Below are positions 22,701 through 32,200 of a DNA stretch of 39,897 bases, in pieces (positions within the stretch are counted from its first letter, which is position 1; each line of letters begins with the position of its first letter). The notes beneath the pieces are model-generated. The model saw only the letters and a list, made by a program, of their open reading frames with translations. It was not told the DNA's origin and made no database searches. A program made the translations under genes and the position numbers. Source of the stretch: Butyrivibrio sp. UBA3740 (lineage in GTDB: Bacteria > Bacillota > Clostridia > Lachnospirales > Lachnospiraceae); NCBI GenBank assembly GCA_002372465.1, contig DFGW01000093.1:1-39897 (forward strand), read 5' to 3'.

Positions 22701-25462
22701 CATCTCCAAAATGCTTTTTGGGGTATTTGTGTAATGCCCAAAGGGATCTCTATACTTTGTAACGAATAGCACGCGCCAAAAGCGCCTTCATCCAGTTGAT
22801 CTAATACAGATGGCATATCAACTTTACTTAATGAGCTACAAATATAAAATGCATACTTCCCTATAGAAGATAAACTTTTGGGCAGCGAAATCTCTTCTAT
22901 CGCACAAAGACCAAAAGCGTAATCTCCAATATGTGTGACAGTGTTTGAGAACTCGACTTCACTTAAACCACTACAAGAATAAAAAGCATTATTACCTACA
23001 GTATGAATGCCATTTGAAATAACAGCTGATTGAATGTTTTGGTTTTCTGCAAAAGCATTGTCTGGAAGGATGCCCGTCCATGCATACTCAATAGAATAAC
23101 CGCCCCCTACAGGTCCAACTGAAACTAATTTCTCACATCCTTCAAAAACTTTGCTTTCTACCTGCGATAGAGTTTCTGGAATACTCACATATTCAAGATT
23201 GGTGCAGTTCATGAATGCACTGCCTCCAATACTTGTTAAACCACTTGGCAATGTCACTCTAGAAATATTACTACAACCCAAAAAAGCAGATCGTCCAATA
23301 CTAGTTATTCCGATTGGTAAGTTTAAACTTGATAAACTGCTACAACCTGCAAAAGCACCATGTCCGATGCTTTCTAAATCAGATGGCAAAGATATACTAG
23401 GTAAATTGCTACAGCCATAAAATGCACTATTTCCAATACTTGATATACTTGACGGAAGGACAACTTCTTCAAGCGTCTTAATCGACAATCCACTAGCCGG
23501 AATAGACTGTGTCCACCCAAACTGATAATCATAGTCTCCCCCTATAGGACCAGCTGATTTAATCTGCGTACAATCCTTAAAAGTATCTGTTCCAAATGTT
23601 GTTGTACTTTCAGGAATAATAAATTGTTGAACAGATGTGCACCCGGAAAAGGCTTCACTCCCCACCTCTGTAATTCCCTCTGGTATTGTTACAGAAGTTA
23701 AGACAGTATTGTTATAAAATGCTTTATCAGGGATTTTTGTATCCCACCCAATTTGTATATTATAGTCTCCGCCATAAGGTCCCACCGTACATAATTTGCT
23801 ACAGCTTTCAAGACCACTAGAATATACTGTTTCCACCGACTTGGGTATGTATATGCGCTCAAGATTAGCGCATGAAGAAAAGGCAGCGCCTCTAAATGTA
23901 GTAATTGACTCTGATATAACAACTGATTCTACACAACTTGAAGAAAATGTATTATGTGGAATTTCAGAAGTCCACTTGTATTCAATATTGTATCCACCAC
24001 CATATGGTCCTGCAGTCAGCAGTTTCACACATCCAACAAAAGGAGTGGACATTCTAGTTATTCCTTCTGGCAGAACAATGTATTCCAACTCACTACAATC
24101 TTCAAATGCTTTAATGCCAATTTCAGTTACACCTTCAGGAACAGTAAAAGAAGTAAGTGATATACAGCCATAAAAGGCTTGACTTCCAATACCAGTTACA
24201 TTATCCAGACCTTTTATCTCATTCAAAGAACTGCATCCAGAAAACAACTGCGCTCCTATTGTTTCAGTATCAGAAGGCAATGTTATGCTTTCTAAACATT
24301 GCGCGTCAAGAAAATAATAGGATACTGTGTTATCATCCCACATATACTCCACATCACATCCGCTACCCACTGGGCCCGCAGATAAGAGACTAGAGCATCC
24401 TTCAAATAAGTAATTATAAAAATTCATTTTACACGTTCCATGTACTTTTTTAAGCCCTGTACATCCGTAGAACGCTTGATAGCCAACATCAACATTATCG
24501 GGTAACGTAATCTCTTCAAGTGAAACGCATCCTCTAAAAGCACCGCCACCTATTTTCTCAATGCTTTCCGGCAGTGATATATTCTTAAGATTAACAAAAC
24601 CGTTAAATACATAATCGCCTAATTCAGTTATGCCCTCGTCAAGAATAACTGTCTTAACATTGGTGGTTTTATTAAATGGACCATTAAGATTATTAGTCCA
24701 TGTACTGCCTTCTCCAGTAATATGAATAAGAGTTAATTCAGGACAACTGCGAAATGCATATTCACCCATATCAGTGACAGATGTAGGAATAGTCAAAGTG
24801 CTTAAAAGGTCGCAGCTATCAAAAGCACTTTGTTCAATCTTTTTGACCCCATCCTTAATTTCTATCGTCAATAGCGCATCAAAATCTTTAAACGCTCCTG
24901 ACATAATATTATTTACGCCACCTTCAATGACTATCGATTTAGCATTGCCTCTGATAGGAAGCGATATGCTTCGCCATGGAGTACTCGTCATTATTCCTGT
25001 TCCGGATACAGTTAAAGTTTCTCCGTCATATTCCCATATAACTCCTTCGCCACATTCTCCTGAATTCGAAGAAGCTCCAAGAAGCATTTCGTCTTTAATG
25101 ATTATTTCTTCTACATCGTCTTCTTCGATAACATCATCTATATTTTCTTGTATATCCAGCGAATCAGCTATCGTTTCATCATCTATATTTCTTTGTATAT
25201 CCTGCAGATCAGGAATTGTTCCATCTTCTAATTCATTCGATTTCTCATCGTTTTCCTTATTTCCGTCGAGAGGCTCTTCCTCATCTGTTTCTAAGTCTTC
25301 TGTTGAATCTACATGCTCAAGACCAATATTGTTCACGTCTAATCCAGTTATACTATCTTCTGTTACAATGTCAGAGTTATAAGCATAAACTGGCATTGAA
25401 GATCCACACACATTTATTGCAATCAATGCACATATTGCCCTACAGATCATATTTCTTTTCAT
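19754..25462 (-). CDS. Giant secreted BspA-type leucine-rich/Ig-like repeat surface protein
   Basis: 1902 residues from the ATG at 25462; a GTG 48 bases upstream is unlikely. AAGGAG lies about a dozen bases before the ATG. Domains in order: signal peptide (~1-27, ending SMPVYA); acidic low-complexity region (~28-125); LRR_5/BspA leucine-rich repeats (~150-975) broken by a recurring insert of the form GPxGGxYxIxYxW; two InlB-type B-repeats (FIGWYTEKDGG, FAGWFTEREGG, ~980-1127); a Big_2 Ig-like domain (~1130-1210); five to six MBG-like beta repeats (GNYTG or GNFTG ends, ~1230-1807); and a last Big_2-like domain. No LPxTG or terminal membrane anchor is present. A role in adhesion or binding of polymers or neighbours is inferred. 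The frame ends at TAG with 54 coding-like codons after it. Confidence 0.85.
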   Translation of the reverse strand: MKRNMICRAICALIAINVCGSSMPVYAYNSDIVTEDSITGLDVNNIGLEHVDSTEDLETDEEEPLDGNKENDEKSNELEDGTIPDLQDIQRNIDDETIADSLDIQENIDDVIEEDDVEEIIIKDEMLLGASSNSGECGEGVIWEYDGETLTVSGTGIMTSTPWRSISLPIRGNAKSIVIEGGVNNIMSGAFKDFDALLTIEIKDGVKKIEQSAFDSCDLLSTLTIPTSVTDMGEYAFRSCPELTLIHITGEGSTWTNNLNGPFNKTTNVKTVILDEGITELGDYVFNGFVNLKNISLPESIEKIGGGAFRGCVSLEEITLPDNVDVGYQAFYGCTGLKKVHGTCKMNFYNYLFEGCSSLLSAGPVGSGCDVEYMWDDNTVSYYFLDAQCLESITLPSDTETIGAQLFSGCSSLNEIKGLDNVTGIGSQAFYGCISLTSFTVPEGVTEIGIKAFEDCSELEYIVLPEGITRMSTPFVGCVKLLTAGPYGGGYNIEYKWTSEIPHNTFSSSCVESVVISESITTFRGAAFSSCANLERIYIPKSVETVYSSGLESCSKLCTVGPYGGDYNIQIGWDTKIPDKAFYNNTVLTSVTIPEGITEVGSEAFSGCTSVQQFIIPESTTTFGTDTFKDCTQIKSAGPIGGDYDYQFGWTQSIPASGLSIKTLEEVVLPSSISSIGNSAFYGCSNLPSISLPSDLESIGHGAFAGCSSLSSLNLPIGITSIGRSAFLGCSNISRVTLPSGLTSIGGSAFMNCTNLEYVSIPETLSQVESKVFEGCEKLVSVGPVGGGYSIEYAWTGILPDNAFAENQNIQSAVISNGIHTVGNNAFYSCSGLSEVEFSNTVTHIGDYAFGLCAIEEISLPKSLSSIGKYAFYICSSLSKVDMPSVLDQLDEGAFGACYSLQSIEIPLGITQIPQKAFWRCNSIKSVYIPASVTYIQDDAFLDCSSLREVFYGGTQSEWEDIIIGTNNTYLSNAVIQYEYGTNEYYTVYYESFGKKLDTSTSVRYRCKYGELPEPEERVGYEFIGWYTEKDGGLRVTSDSIVEVIQDHTLYAHWNGHEYIVSFNANGGVVDVDSINVIFGDEYAVLPIPVLEGKYFAGWFTEREGGQLITNETVVNMASDHVLYAYWTDARPTGVSLNYDVVSLNVGEKKTLVAEVYPVNVDNPVFWITSNEAIVQVSNGVITAVSSGKAIISARTVDGMNVAFCEVTVVNSDVISDPAVSELFAAPEGLWTTGIEESYAYTGTKITPIPKVYYGNTLLRNGSEYAVSFKNNVNAGTAIITITGKGNYSGKCTKTFTITPLELQDNDIDVASGVENKNKAVKPVVVVIHNGIQLKEKKDYVLSYEPIYAVGSTAVSITGIGNYTGIIKKDFVVRAKGTASIKSATLVGLKKSYTLTEMENLIENSSSLAVKIGKKEVNPGDYTFKFENCNKVGKGTIVIQPSDTGIYVGEKRVSVTITGTKLGSVILSPGVTYNGKVQEPSVSVYTGTKGTGNEISSDCYNVSYNVSPTNAATVTVFVTANAEMGYTGKLTAKYKISPLSINDEGITVSVPDDIYYSQGGVKPSPLVNYTNGENTWTLREGFDYTVSYANNTAVGGKKVPTFTITGKGNFTGKRAAQVFAISKRNISSLSMACTNVVANDKKKGTYYYSKPVIYDVNGKTLKENTDYTVTYTNLLTGQAIGKQDVLPVGTTIRANIVAKEKNYTGSAQIDYEVVASVKNVNAVKAGKIANQYYTGRAIELDYIPLTFVSGSGKTRVETALVEGDDYVVTSYYNNVKKGTASLRIEGRGEYTGSKIISFKIVAANNFNAWLGTYKNGELVGFAATSVTMQDENVIIGGKVTMSPIYGPKKCDIPEVTWKSSNTKVATVDKHGNVTGKSKGTARITITSNANKAVTTSSLVTVD

Positions 25463-25560
25463 AATGAGATTAGTCTCCTTTGTCGAAATCAAAAAAGTGT
25501 ATACTTCCACCTATAACTATTCTAGCAATCGATTAATAATATTAAGTAAACAAAATGACA

Positions 25561-25601
25561 AAAAAATATAAAGAAAGGCAGCATACCGTTTTGGTATGCT
25601 G
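25561..25601 (-). terminator. Hairpin upstream of the 1902-residue protein gene
   Basis: CAGCATACC / GGTATGCTG around GTTTT (25579-25601). On the minus strand it is followed by a T-rich tract. It would insulate the surface protein gene from leftward transcripts that come through att copy A. Confidence 0.6.
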
Positions 25602-25651
25602 TCATATGATCGAGCTCTTTTCTTATTGAATCTGTAAATTGGTTTTAAAAG

Positions 25652-25756
25652 TTTTGATTAATCTTTGATTAATCTATTTGACGATGAAGCCGCAGGCCTT
25701 GTGTTTATGCTTGTTTACAGGAGAACTAATGGTTCAAGTCCCCCTCTCGCTACTAA
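25652..25756 (+). repeat. att copy A: 105-bp repeat ending in the tRNA-Met 3' end
   Basis: Contains two GATTAATC boxes (25656-25663 and 25667-25674), a conserved stretch with GATGAAGCCGCAGGCC, and the 26-base tRNA-derived core (25731-25756, one mismatch to 18324-18349). Closely similar copies are at 36487-36591 and 38309-38414. Read as the right-hand attachment site of module 1, with the boxes as integrase arm sites. Confidence 0.8.
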
Positions 25757-25766
25757 GGTTAAAGTT

Positions 25767-25803
25767 CCGGAAATGCCTTATTTTAGGCACTTCCGGTTCT
25801 TTT
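25767..25803 (+). terminator. Terminator directly after att copy A
   Basis: CCGGAAATGCC (25767-25777) pairs with GGCACTTCCGG (25786-25796), with one mismatch, followed by TTCTTTTTT. It also contains the stop codon of the leftward integrase remnant. Confidence 0.8.
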
Positions 25804-26088
25804 TTGCTTTTGTGATTCAGGGCAAAATTTGATTAATTTTGATGAAAGGTCTGTCAAAGCCCTTGTTTTCTCTGATTTCTCAGACATGTCGTAGTTATAA
25901 CAGATCTCGTTTGTGGTCTCCAGATGTCCCAACATACTCGCTACAGCTTTGATAGGAAGTTCCTGCCTAAGATATGAAGAAACTGTTCTGCGTATCTCAT
26001 GAATTGACGTTTTCTTGATTCCAGCCTCGTCAGCACGTCTTGTAACTGCAGAACTTATAGAATGAGCAGTACATCCATGTTTAGCCTC
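25783..26088 (-). pseudogene. int: Tyrosine recombinase (integrase) C-terminal remnant
   Basis: 101 codons, open at the 5' side. An in-frame TAG at 26091-26089 precedes the first codon, next to an A/T palindrome. The catalytic C-terminal part is well preserved: HEIRRT (His-x-x-Arg), MLGHLETT (the second conserved His) and the nucleophile Tyr in NYDMSEKSEK, all of the Tn916/phage integrase family. The N-terminal arm-binding and core-binding domains and the first catalytic Arg and Lys are lost, so it cannot be active. It ends 27 bases from att core A. With the excisionase remnant it shows that the island was built by a tyrosine-recombinase element. Confidence 0.85.
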
Positions 26089-26091
26089 CTA

Positions 26092-26113
26092 AAAAAAACT
26101 AGCTAGTTTTTTT
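26092..26113. repeat. 22-bp perfect A/T palindrome
   Basis: AAAAAAACTAG followed by its reverse complement. It lies at the truncation point of the integrase remnant. It can act as a weak terminator or mark a deletion junction. Confidence 0.5.
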
Positions 26114-26161
26114 AGTTTTATTAGTTTTTTAAAGTTTGACATAAGTTGCTGAAATCACTTG

Positions 26162-26203
26162 AAAAAGCGGTGATAATCCCTTAGGATTACCACCGCTCTT
26201 TTT
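26162..26203. terminator. Terminator of the 3358-residue surface protein gene
   Basis: AGCGGTG (26166-26172) pairs with CACCGCT (26191-26197), with inner TAATCC/GGATTA. It is flanked by A-run and T-run, so it could work in both directions. It begins about ten bases after the stop codon at 26208. Confidence 0.88.
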
Positions 26204-26207
26204 GTTA

Positions 26208-29200
26208 TCAGTATTCTGGCACGAAGAACACATAATTTTCAGGTGCAAGCTTGTAATTCTTTATTTCTGTCTTGGTAAGTGGCGTTGTCTCCAGATTTCT
26301 GAATTCCGGTGCCTTACCCGCCTTTACCTTATCTGACCAGTAAGAATCATAGTTTATGTGCTCTCTATAGTCGACACTATGACTTCCCTTATTATAGAAC
26401 TGCGTTTTTTCAACCAAAAATCTCTCGGGAAGGACCGGATATGCCCCGTCAAAGTCTCCATCATAACCGTTTGGCTGACCAAATGCCGCATCCATATACA
26501 GAGGTATACAATTGCCTCTTATCTTATAGAAATCAGAGTAATCTCCGGTATGAAGCGCATATATAAATGCATCCAGTCCCTTCTGTCCATACTTTTGATA
26601 CACTTTTCTATAACCCTGGTTTCTTCCGGGAGAATAAACCATTCCTATAGGATTTCCACCGGAATAGATTGTCATATAAGACCTATCGCCGGTTGTAAGG
26701 GAATACTTATCGCCTGCATAGGCAAAGTATGCACCCTTCGCTATATCCTCATCACTTGCCAGAGCCGGCAGATATCCTCCCTCATACTGTCCCTGGTCAA
26801 GGATGATACTTCCGTCAGCTACCCAGGAGGTTACCTCCTCCAATGTATAGGATTTTGTATACTTTACGACACTAACTGTACATTTGGCACTCTTTTTTGT
26901 ACCCTGAACAGTTCCGGTAATAGTTGCTTTTCCCTGTCCAACAGCAGTTACAAGACCGGTTTTATCCACAGTAGCAACCTTAGCATTGGATGTTGTCCAA
27001 ATAACAGTCTTGTTATATGCCTTAGCAGGTCCGACAGTTGCTACTATCTGCCCCGTAGGAAGATCAGCCTTGCTCAGGTTCAATGCCTTCTTGTCAAAAA
27101 AAATTGATGTGGCAGCTATCGCAACATCTCCATATGCCATTTTGTTGATCTTGAAGTTCAGGACCTTAGTTCCACCGAAGTCTCCAAGACCCTTTACCGT
27201 AACCTTAGCTGTTCCGACCTTGATGTTTGATGAATATCCGACAACTTCAATATAATCTGTGGCCGGTGTCAACTCATTTTTCTTACTCTTCGCATCCTTC
27301 GCATTGGCATAAACATGAATGCGTTCTCCTACCTTAGGCTCAACCTCTCTTCCGGTATGAGACATAGGATCCACAACAAATGCAAGCTTACTTACATTTG
27401 ACTTGAATACCTTATAGCTTCCCATCAGCGAAGATCCTTCATAGAAGCCCTTTCCAACCGCTGTCACATAAACTGTGGTTCCTGCCGCAGGTAAACGTCC
27501 CTCTTCCATTCCGTCATAAGAATATGTAAGGTTCTTGTCATAATCTGTTCCGGCAGCCAAAGCCTTACCATTTACATCCATAATCTTGACAGAAGATTTC
27601 CAGCCGGTTCCCTTTGCCACAACAGCCTTGTCTGTCAGGGTCATTGTCGCTTTTCTGAGATTTCCTTTAGTTACAGTTACCTGCATATCTTCCGACTTAT
27701 AATTCTTGAAATTACCCTTACCTGCAATCTGGAACACCATAGTTCCGGGTTTAAGATTGCTCCGGTTCTTGATCACAACCGAATAATCAGTTTTGCTGTT
27801 TAGCACGTACGCAGAAGCAGAACCCTTAGCATAGGTCACCTTTACTGAAGGAGTGACTCCGCCCTTAGCAAAAGAGATTTCGTCATCATAATCAACAGAA
27901 ATATTCTCTGTACAAGCGGTGATCTTAAAGCTCTTTGACAATGAACCTGTATATCTTCCCAGGCCCTTTATCGTTATCTTTGCAGTGCCCACCTTTTTGT
28001 TTGCACTGTAAGATGCAGTGTAATCAGTTCCCTCGACCAATGGATCGCCGCTATATTTCAGAGCAATATTCTGTCTGATTCCATTTGCCGAAGCTGCACT
28101 TGCGCCGTCAAATGTTACAGATGCGCTAAGACCTTCAACCGTGACATTTTTTATATTCCTGTCTCCATAGGAAGTTATGGAAACATTCTTATATCCAAAG
28201 TATCCGTTAGTCTTGCCTGTATTCGTTGCTTCGACAGTCACAATACCCTTTCCGACTTTGTCGGGTACGGATGTAATCTCATAGTAACTTTGAGGTACAA
28301 CTTTACCGCCCAGCTTTACAGTAGCCTTCAAATCTGAAGGACGTAATGTGCCTTTGAAATAGATCTTTTTATCAGCAGAATTAGCAGGTGCAATAGTCAC
28401 CGTTGCCTTGGACAGGCTCTTGTTAGCTTCAGTAATCTTAAACTCCACAGTCCTGGTTCCGGTGAAATTGCCATTTCCTTTCACCTGAATTGTGGGAGTC
28501 CAAAACGAGCTCACATACTGATAATAGGTATCGCTATCAGGATATTCGCAGACAAAATCTTTTTTATTTGTCAGTTTCTTCCCAGCGAAGTAAAGCTCAG
28601 GAATTGGATGCTGAACCTTTTTGTTGTAAACAACAGTCAGCTGACCATTCTCAGTTACAAGTTCTGTGTTACTGATATCCACAGGCGTAATGCTGAAGTA
28701 GTAAACCTTACTTCCCTGATACTGGCCCTTAAGAGTCACCGTAAGCTGAGGAGCACTCTTCGTATCGGAATCAGCCACATTTACATTGTTCTTGTATGCA
28801 ACTGTATAGTCTGTCTTCTCTTTAAGAAGCTTCTTGCCGTAATAAACCCTGAGGTTTTGCTGAGTTATCTTGCCGCCCGTGTACTGAATCTCAGACTCAA
28901 AACTCTGTGCAGCAACCCAGATTCCGGCAGTGGTCTCGTTTCCGTACGGAGTGTCGTCCTCTTCTACTTCCGATTCCATAACAGTAACAACGCAGTATGC
29001 AGACATCGCATTATCTGCAGTTGCCTTTATCAGAGCCTTTCCAGCTGCTACTGCAGTAATCTTTCCGTCTGTTGCAACCGTAGCCACAGCAGCATTACCT
29101 GAAGTGTAGCTGATCTGTGCGCCTTGAGCCACAGGATCCACATGAGCGGAAAGCGTATACTCTTCACCCACATAAAGGCTAACCTTATCCCTACTGAGGA

Positions 29201-32200
29201 TCACACGGTAATCTTTATCCGCAGGTTCATCCGGAATGACGGGATCATCAGGGTTTGTGGGGTCGTCGGGATTTACCGGATCATCCGGATTCACCGGATC
29301 GTCGGGGTTCGTCGGGTCATCAGGATTAACAGGATCATCAGGATTTGTCGGATCGTCTCCTTCTTCGCCCACGTACTTGAATCTCAGGTTATTCTCTTTT
29401 GCGTAAGTCTCAATGTAGCTTCCCTTATTTCCTGTAAGTGTAAGGTCTCTGCTGCCAAAGAATGCATTTGAACCTATGACTGTGACAGCATCAGGAACAA
29501 GGAGCACATGGAAACTATCGCAGTTTTCAAAGGCCTCGCTCTCAAGTGTGCTTATGCTCTCCGGGATTGCAAAATTCTCAAGATTATCGCAATTCCTGAA
29601 TGCCCCTTTTCCTATTGTAGTAACTGAGGCAGGAATATTCACTGTACCCGCGTAATTCTCAGGGCATCGAACAAGTCGATTGCCAAGATAAAGAATTCCA
29701 TCTGAAACGGTAAATTTTGAGCCCTGTCCCGACATTCTTATTTCAGAAATACTGTCGCAGCCATCAATAAATCCTTCTCCGATTGTTGTTACACCTGAAG
29801 GAAGCTCTATGCTTTCCAATGTGCTGTCCATGTAGAAGGCATGATCCTTAATAGATGTAACTGTCGCAGGAATGCTCACTTCCTGAAGATAAGTGCATCC
29901 GGCAAGACTGTATTTTCCTATTGTTTCCAGTCCTGCAGGGAGTGCCACTTCATAGAGATTTGTATCATACATGAACAAGCCCTCAGGAAGCTCTTTTACA
30001 GCAAATCCTGACAGATCAACGCTATTTAATGATCCGCAGTTTGCAAATGCATATCTTCCGATACTTGAAACATCCTCACTAACTGTAAGCTTTTCAAGCC
30101 TGCTGCATCCATAAAAAGCATAGTCTCCGATAGTATCAACAGAATTCGGTACTGTTATCTCGCGCACATAAGTATTATCCCGAAGTGCGCTATCTCCAAT
30201 GGCATTAACAGGAGTACCGTTTATGGAAGCAGGAATCACAAGATATGTATCTGTTCCTCCATATCCGGTAATTGTAAGCTTTCCGCCAATCTTTTTATAC
30301 GTAAACTCATTGTCGGCAATGTTTTCGTTCTGCTTATACCACTTCGCGTAAACCTTTGCATCACGTCCGGGCATAGTTTCAGCCCCAAAGTCAAACCCGG
30401 TAGTCAGCTCTTCATCTGCAAACCAGTTTGCAAATACATGATTATCTTTAATGGGATCTGAAGGTTTTGATATTACCTCGCCCTTAGCATAATAACAATC
30501 ATCTATATCAGATCCACCATTGGTAACAAATGAAAGTACATATTTTCTGACTTTAAACTCAATGCCGTTGTGACCGGTTGCATAGTTTTCAGCCTCTGTA
30601 TTCTTGTCACCTACTAAAGTGATGCCGTTTGCAAAAGCACCTTCCGCAATTGCCGTAACAGTAGCAGGAATAGTAACAGACTTAATATTCTCGGAAACAA
30701 AAGCACCCTCTGCAATTGATGTAACTATCTTCTCCTCAATTGTGTCCGGAATAATATAGTCGGTCTTACTGTTTCCCGTTCCAGTAATTGTTACTGCACT
30801 GCCCACAACAGAATAAGTAAAATCACAATTCCAGTCTGCATAGAGAGCCAAGTCTTCTGCTGGCATCTTATCATTGGCAAAATCCCAAATCTTATCTGTT
30901 GATGTCACCTTCCAATTCTTGATCTCGTAAGCATCTTTCTTGAATTTATTTAGCTCATTCTTAAAATCTTCAGAAATACATTCGCCTGCTCTTTGTTTAA
31001 TCTTATAAACGCTATCATCGCCAAGACTAAATGTAACAGTGAAATAATTGTATGGAAGACTGTAATTCTTCATATAAGAATTTATCTTCGCATTCTGAAC
31101 AGGCCCGTATATTGAATCAAGGCAACTTCTGGAAAAAGCAAATTTGCCTATTGTTTCAACGCTGTCGGGAAGAGTGATTGTCTTTAAACTCTTACAATTA
31201 TCAAAAGCAAGATTTCCTATCGTTGTAAGTCCACTGGGAAGAATGATTTCTTCCAGGGCAGAGTTCCTGAAGGCTGCATCCGAAATCTCTTTTACACCAT
31301 CAGGAACAGTATAGGAACCTGTCTTTCCAAGAGGGAAAAGAACCAGCTTGCTGTTATCTTTACTAAACAGCACTCCATTGTTCGCAGCGTAAGTTTCATT
31401 TTCCTCCGCTACTGTAAATGTAGCCAGTTTTGTATCGCCGGAAAATGCATTCGAATCCACTCTTGTAATTGTCTTTGGAATCTTAATTGTTGTTAAAAGA
31501 GTATTATCAGCAAATGCATATGCACCGATCTCTTTTACCGTAAGTCCGTCCAAGGTTTCCGGTATTGTAATAGAAGATGGAGTGCCTTCATATCCGGTGA
31601 TCACGATAAAGCCATCAGACGCATCAACATAGAAGTTGCCGTATACCCCTTTGCCCCTGGTCCATCCGGCATAAAGAGTGACTCCTGTCTCCGGGAGCAC
31701 ATCCTTTACAAAATTCCATTTGCTCTTGCAAGCTTCGTCTTTATACCATCCGGTGAATGTAGCATATCCATTTTGTGGATCACCAATGGGCTTAAAAGTC
31801 GAACCGGCAATTTCGCGAACCTCTTTATCTGCCGTACCATTATTAAAACAGTAGCGGACAGTTGCAAAAGATGTGTCGATATTAACTACCGCAAAGCCAT
31901 GCTCTTTCGCATATCTTTCAATATCAGAATCTTTGAAACAATAGATTGTTCCCTTAAAATCATCTTCCAAAAAAGTCGTGCTTTGAAGTGATGAATTACT
32001 TCTTGAGTAAACTACAAGTCTTTCAAGATTTGTACATCCGGCAAAGGGAAGATCATATATGTTTTTACATTCTTCCGGAATAGTGATACTTCGTAAGGCC
32101 GTGCAGTTAGCAAAGGCTCTTTTGTTAATAAGCGTAACCGTTGAGGGTAATTCTATGGTCTCAATACCTGTGCAACCATTAAAAGCCTCCTCATCAATCC

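Larger units (their letters stand above)
18324..25756. mobile_element. Integrated module 1 at tRNA-Met (decayed)
   Basis: Bounded by the tRNA 3' end (core 18324-18349) and att copy A (core 25731-25756), whose 26-base cores differ at one position. It contains an excisionase remnant, an orphan nucleotidyltransferase and a 1902-residue secreted protein, all but the excisionase remnant on the minus strand. No complete integrase lies inside, so it is immobile on its own. Because each new insertion at a tRNA lands next to the gene, this should be the youngest of three modules (inference). Confidence 0.65.

Noticed and set aside
25652..25756. att copies as complete second tRNA genes
   Set aside because: Only the T-arm and 3' acceptor side match. 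The upstream part has no D-arm or anticodon arm that folds.
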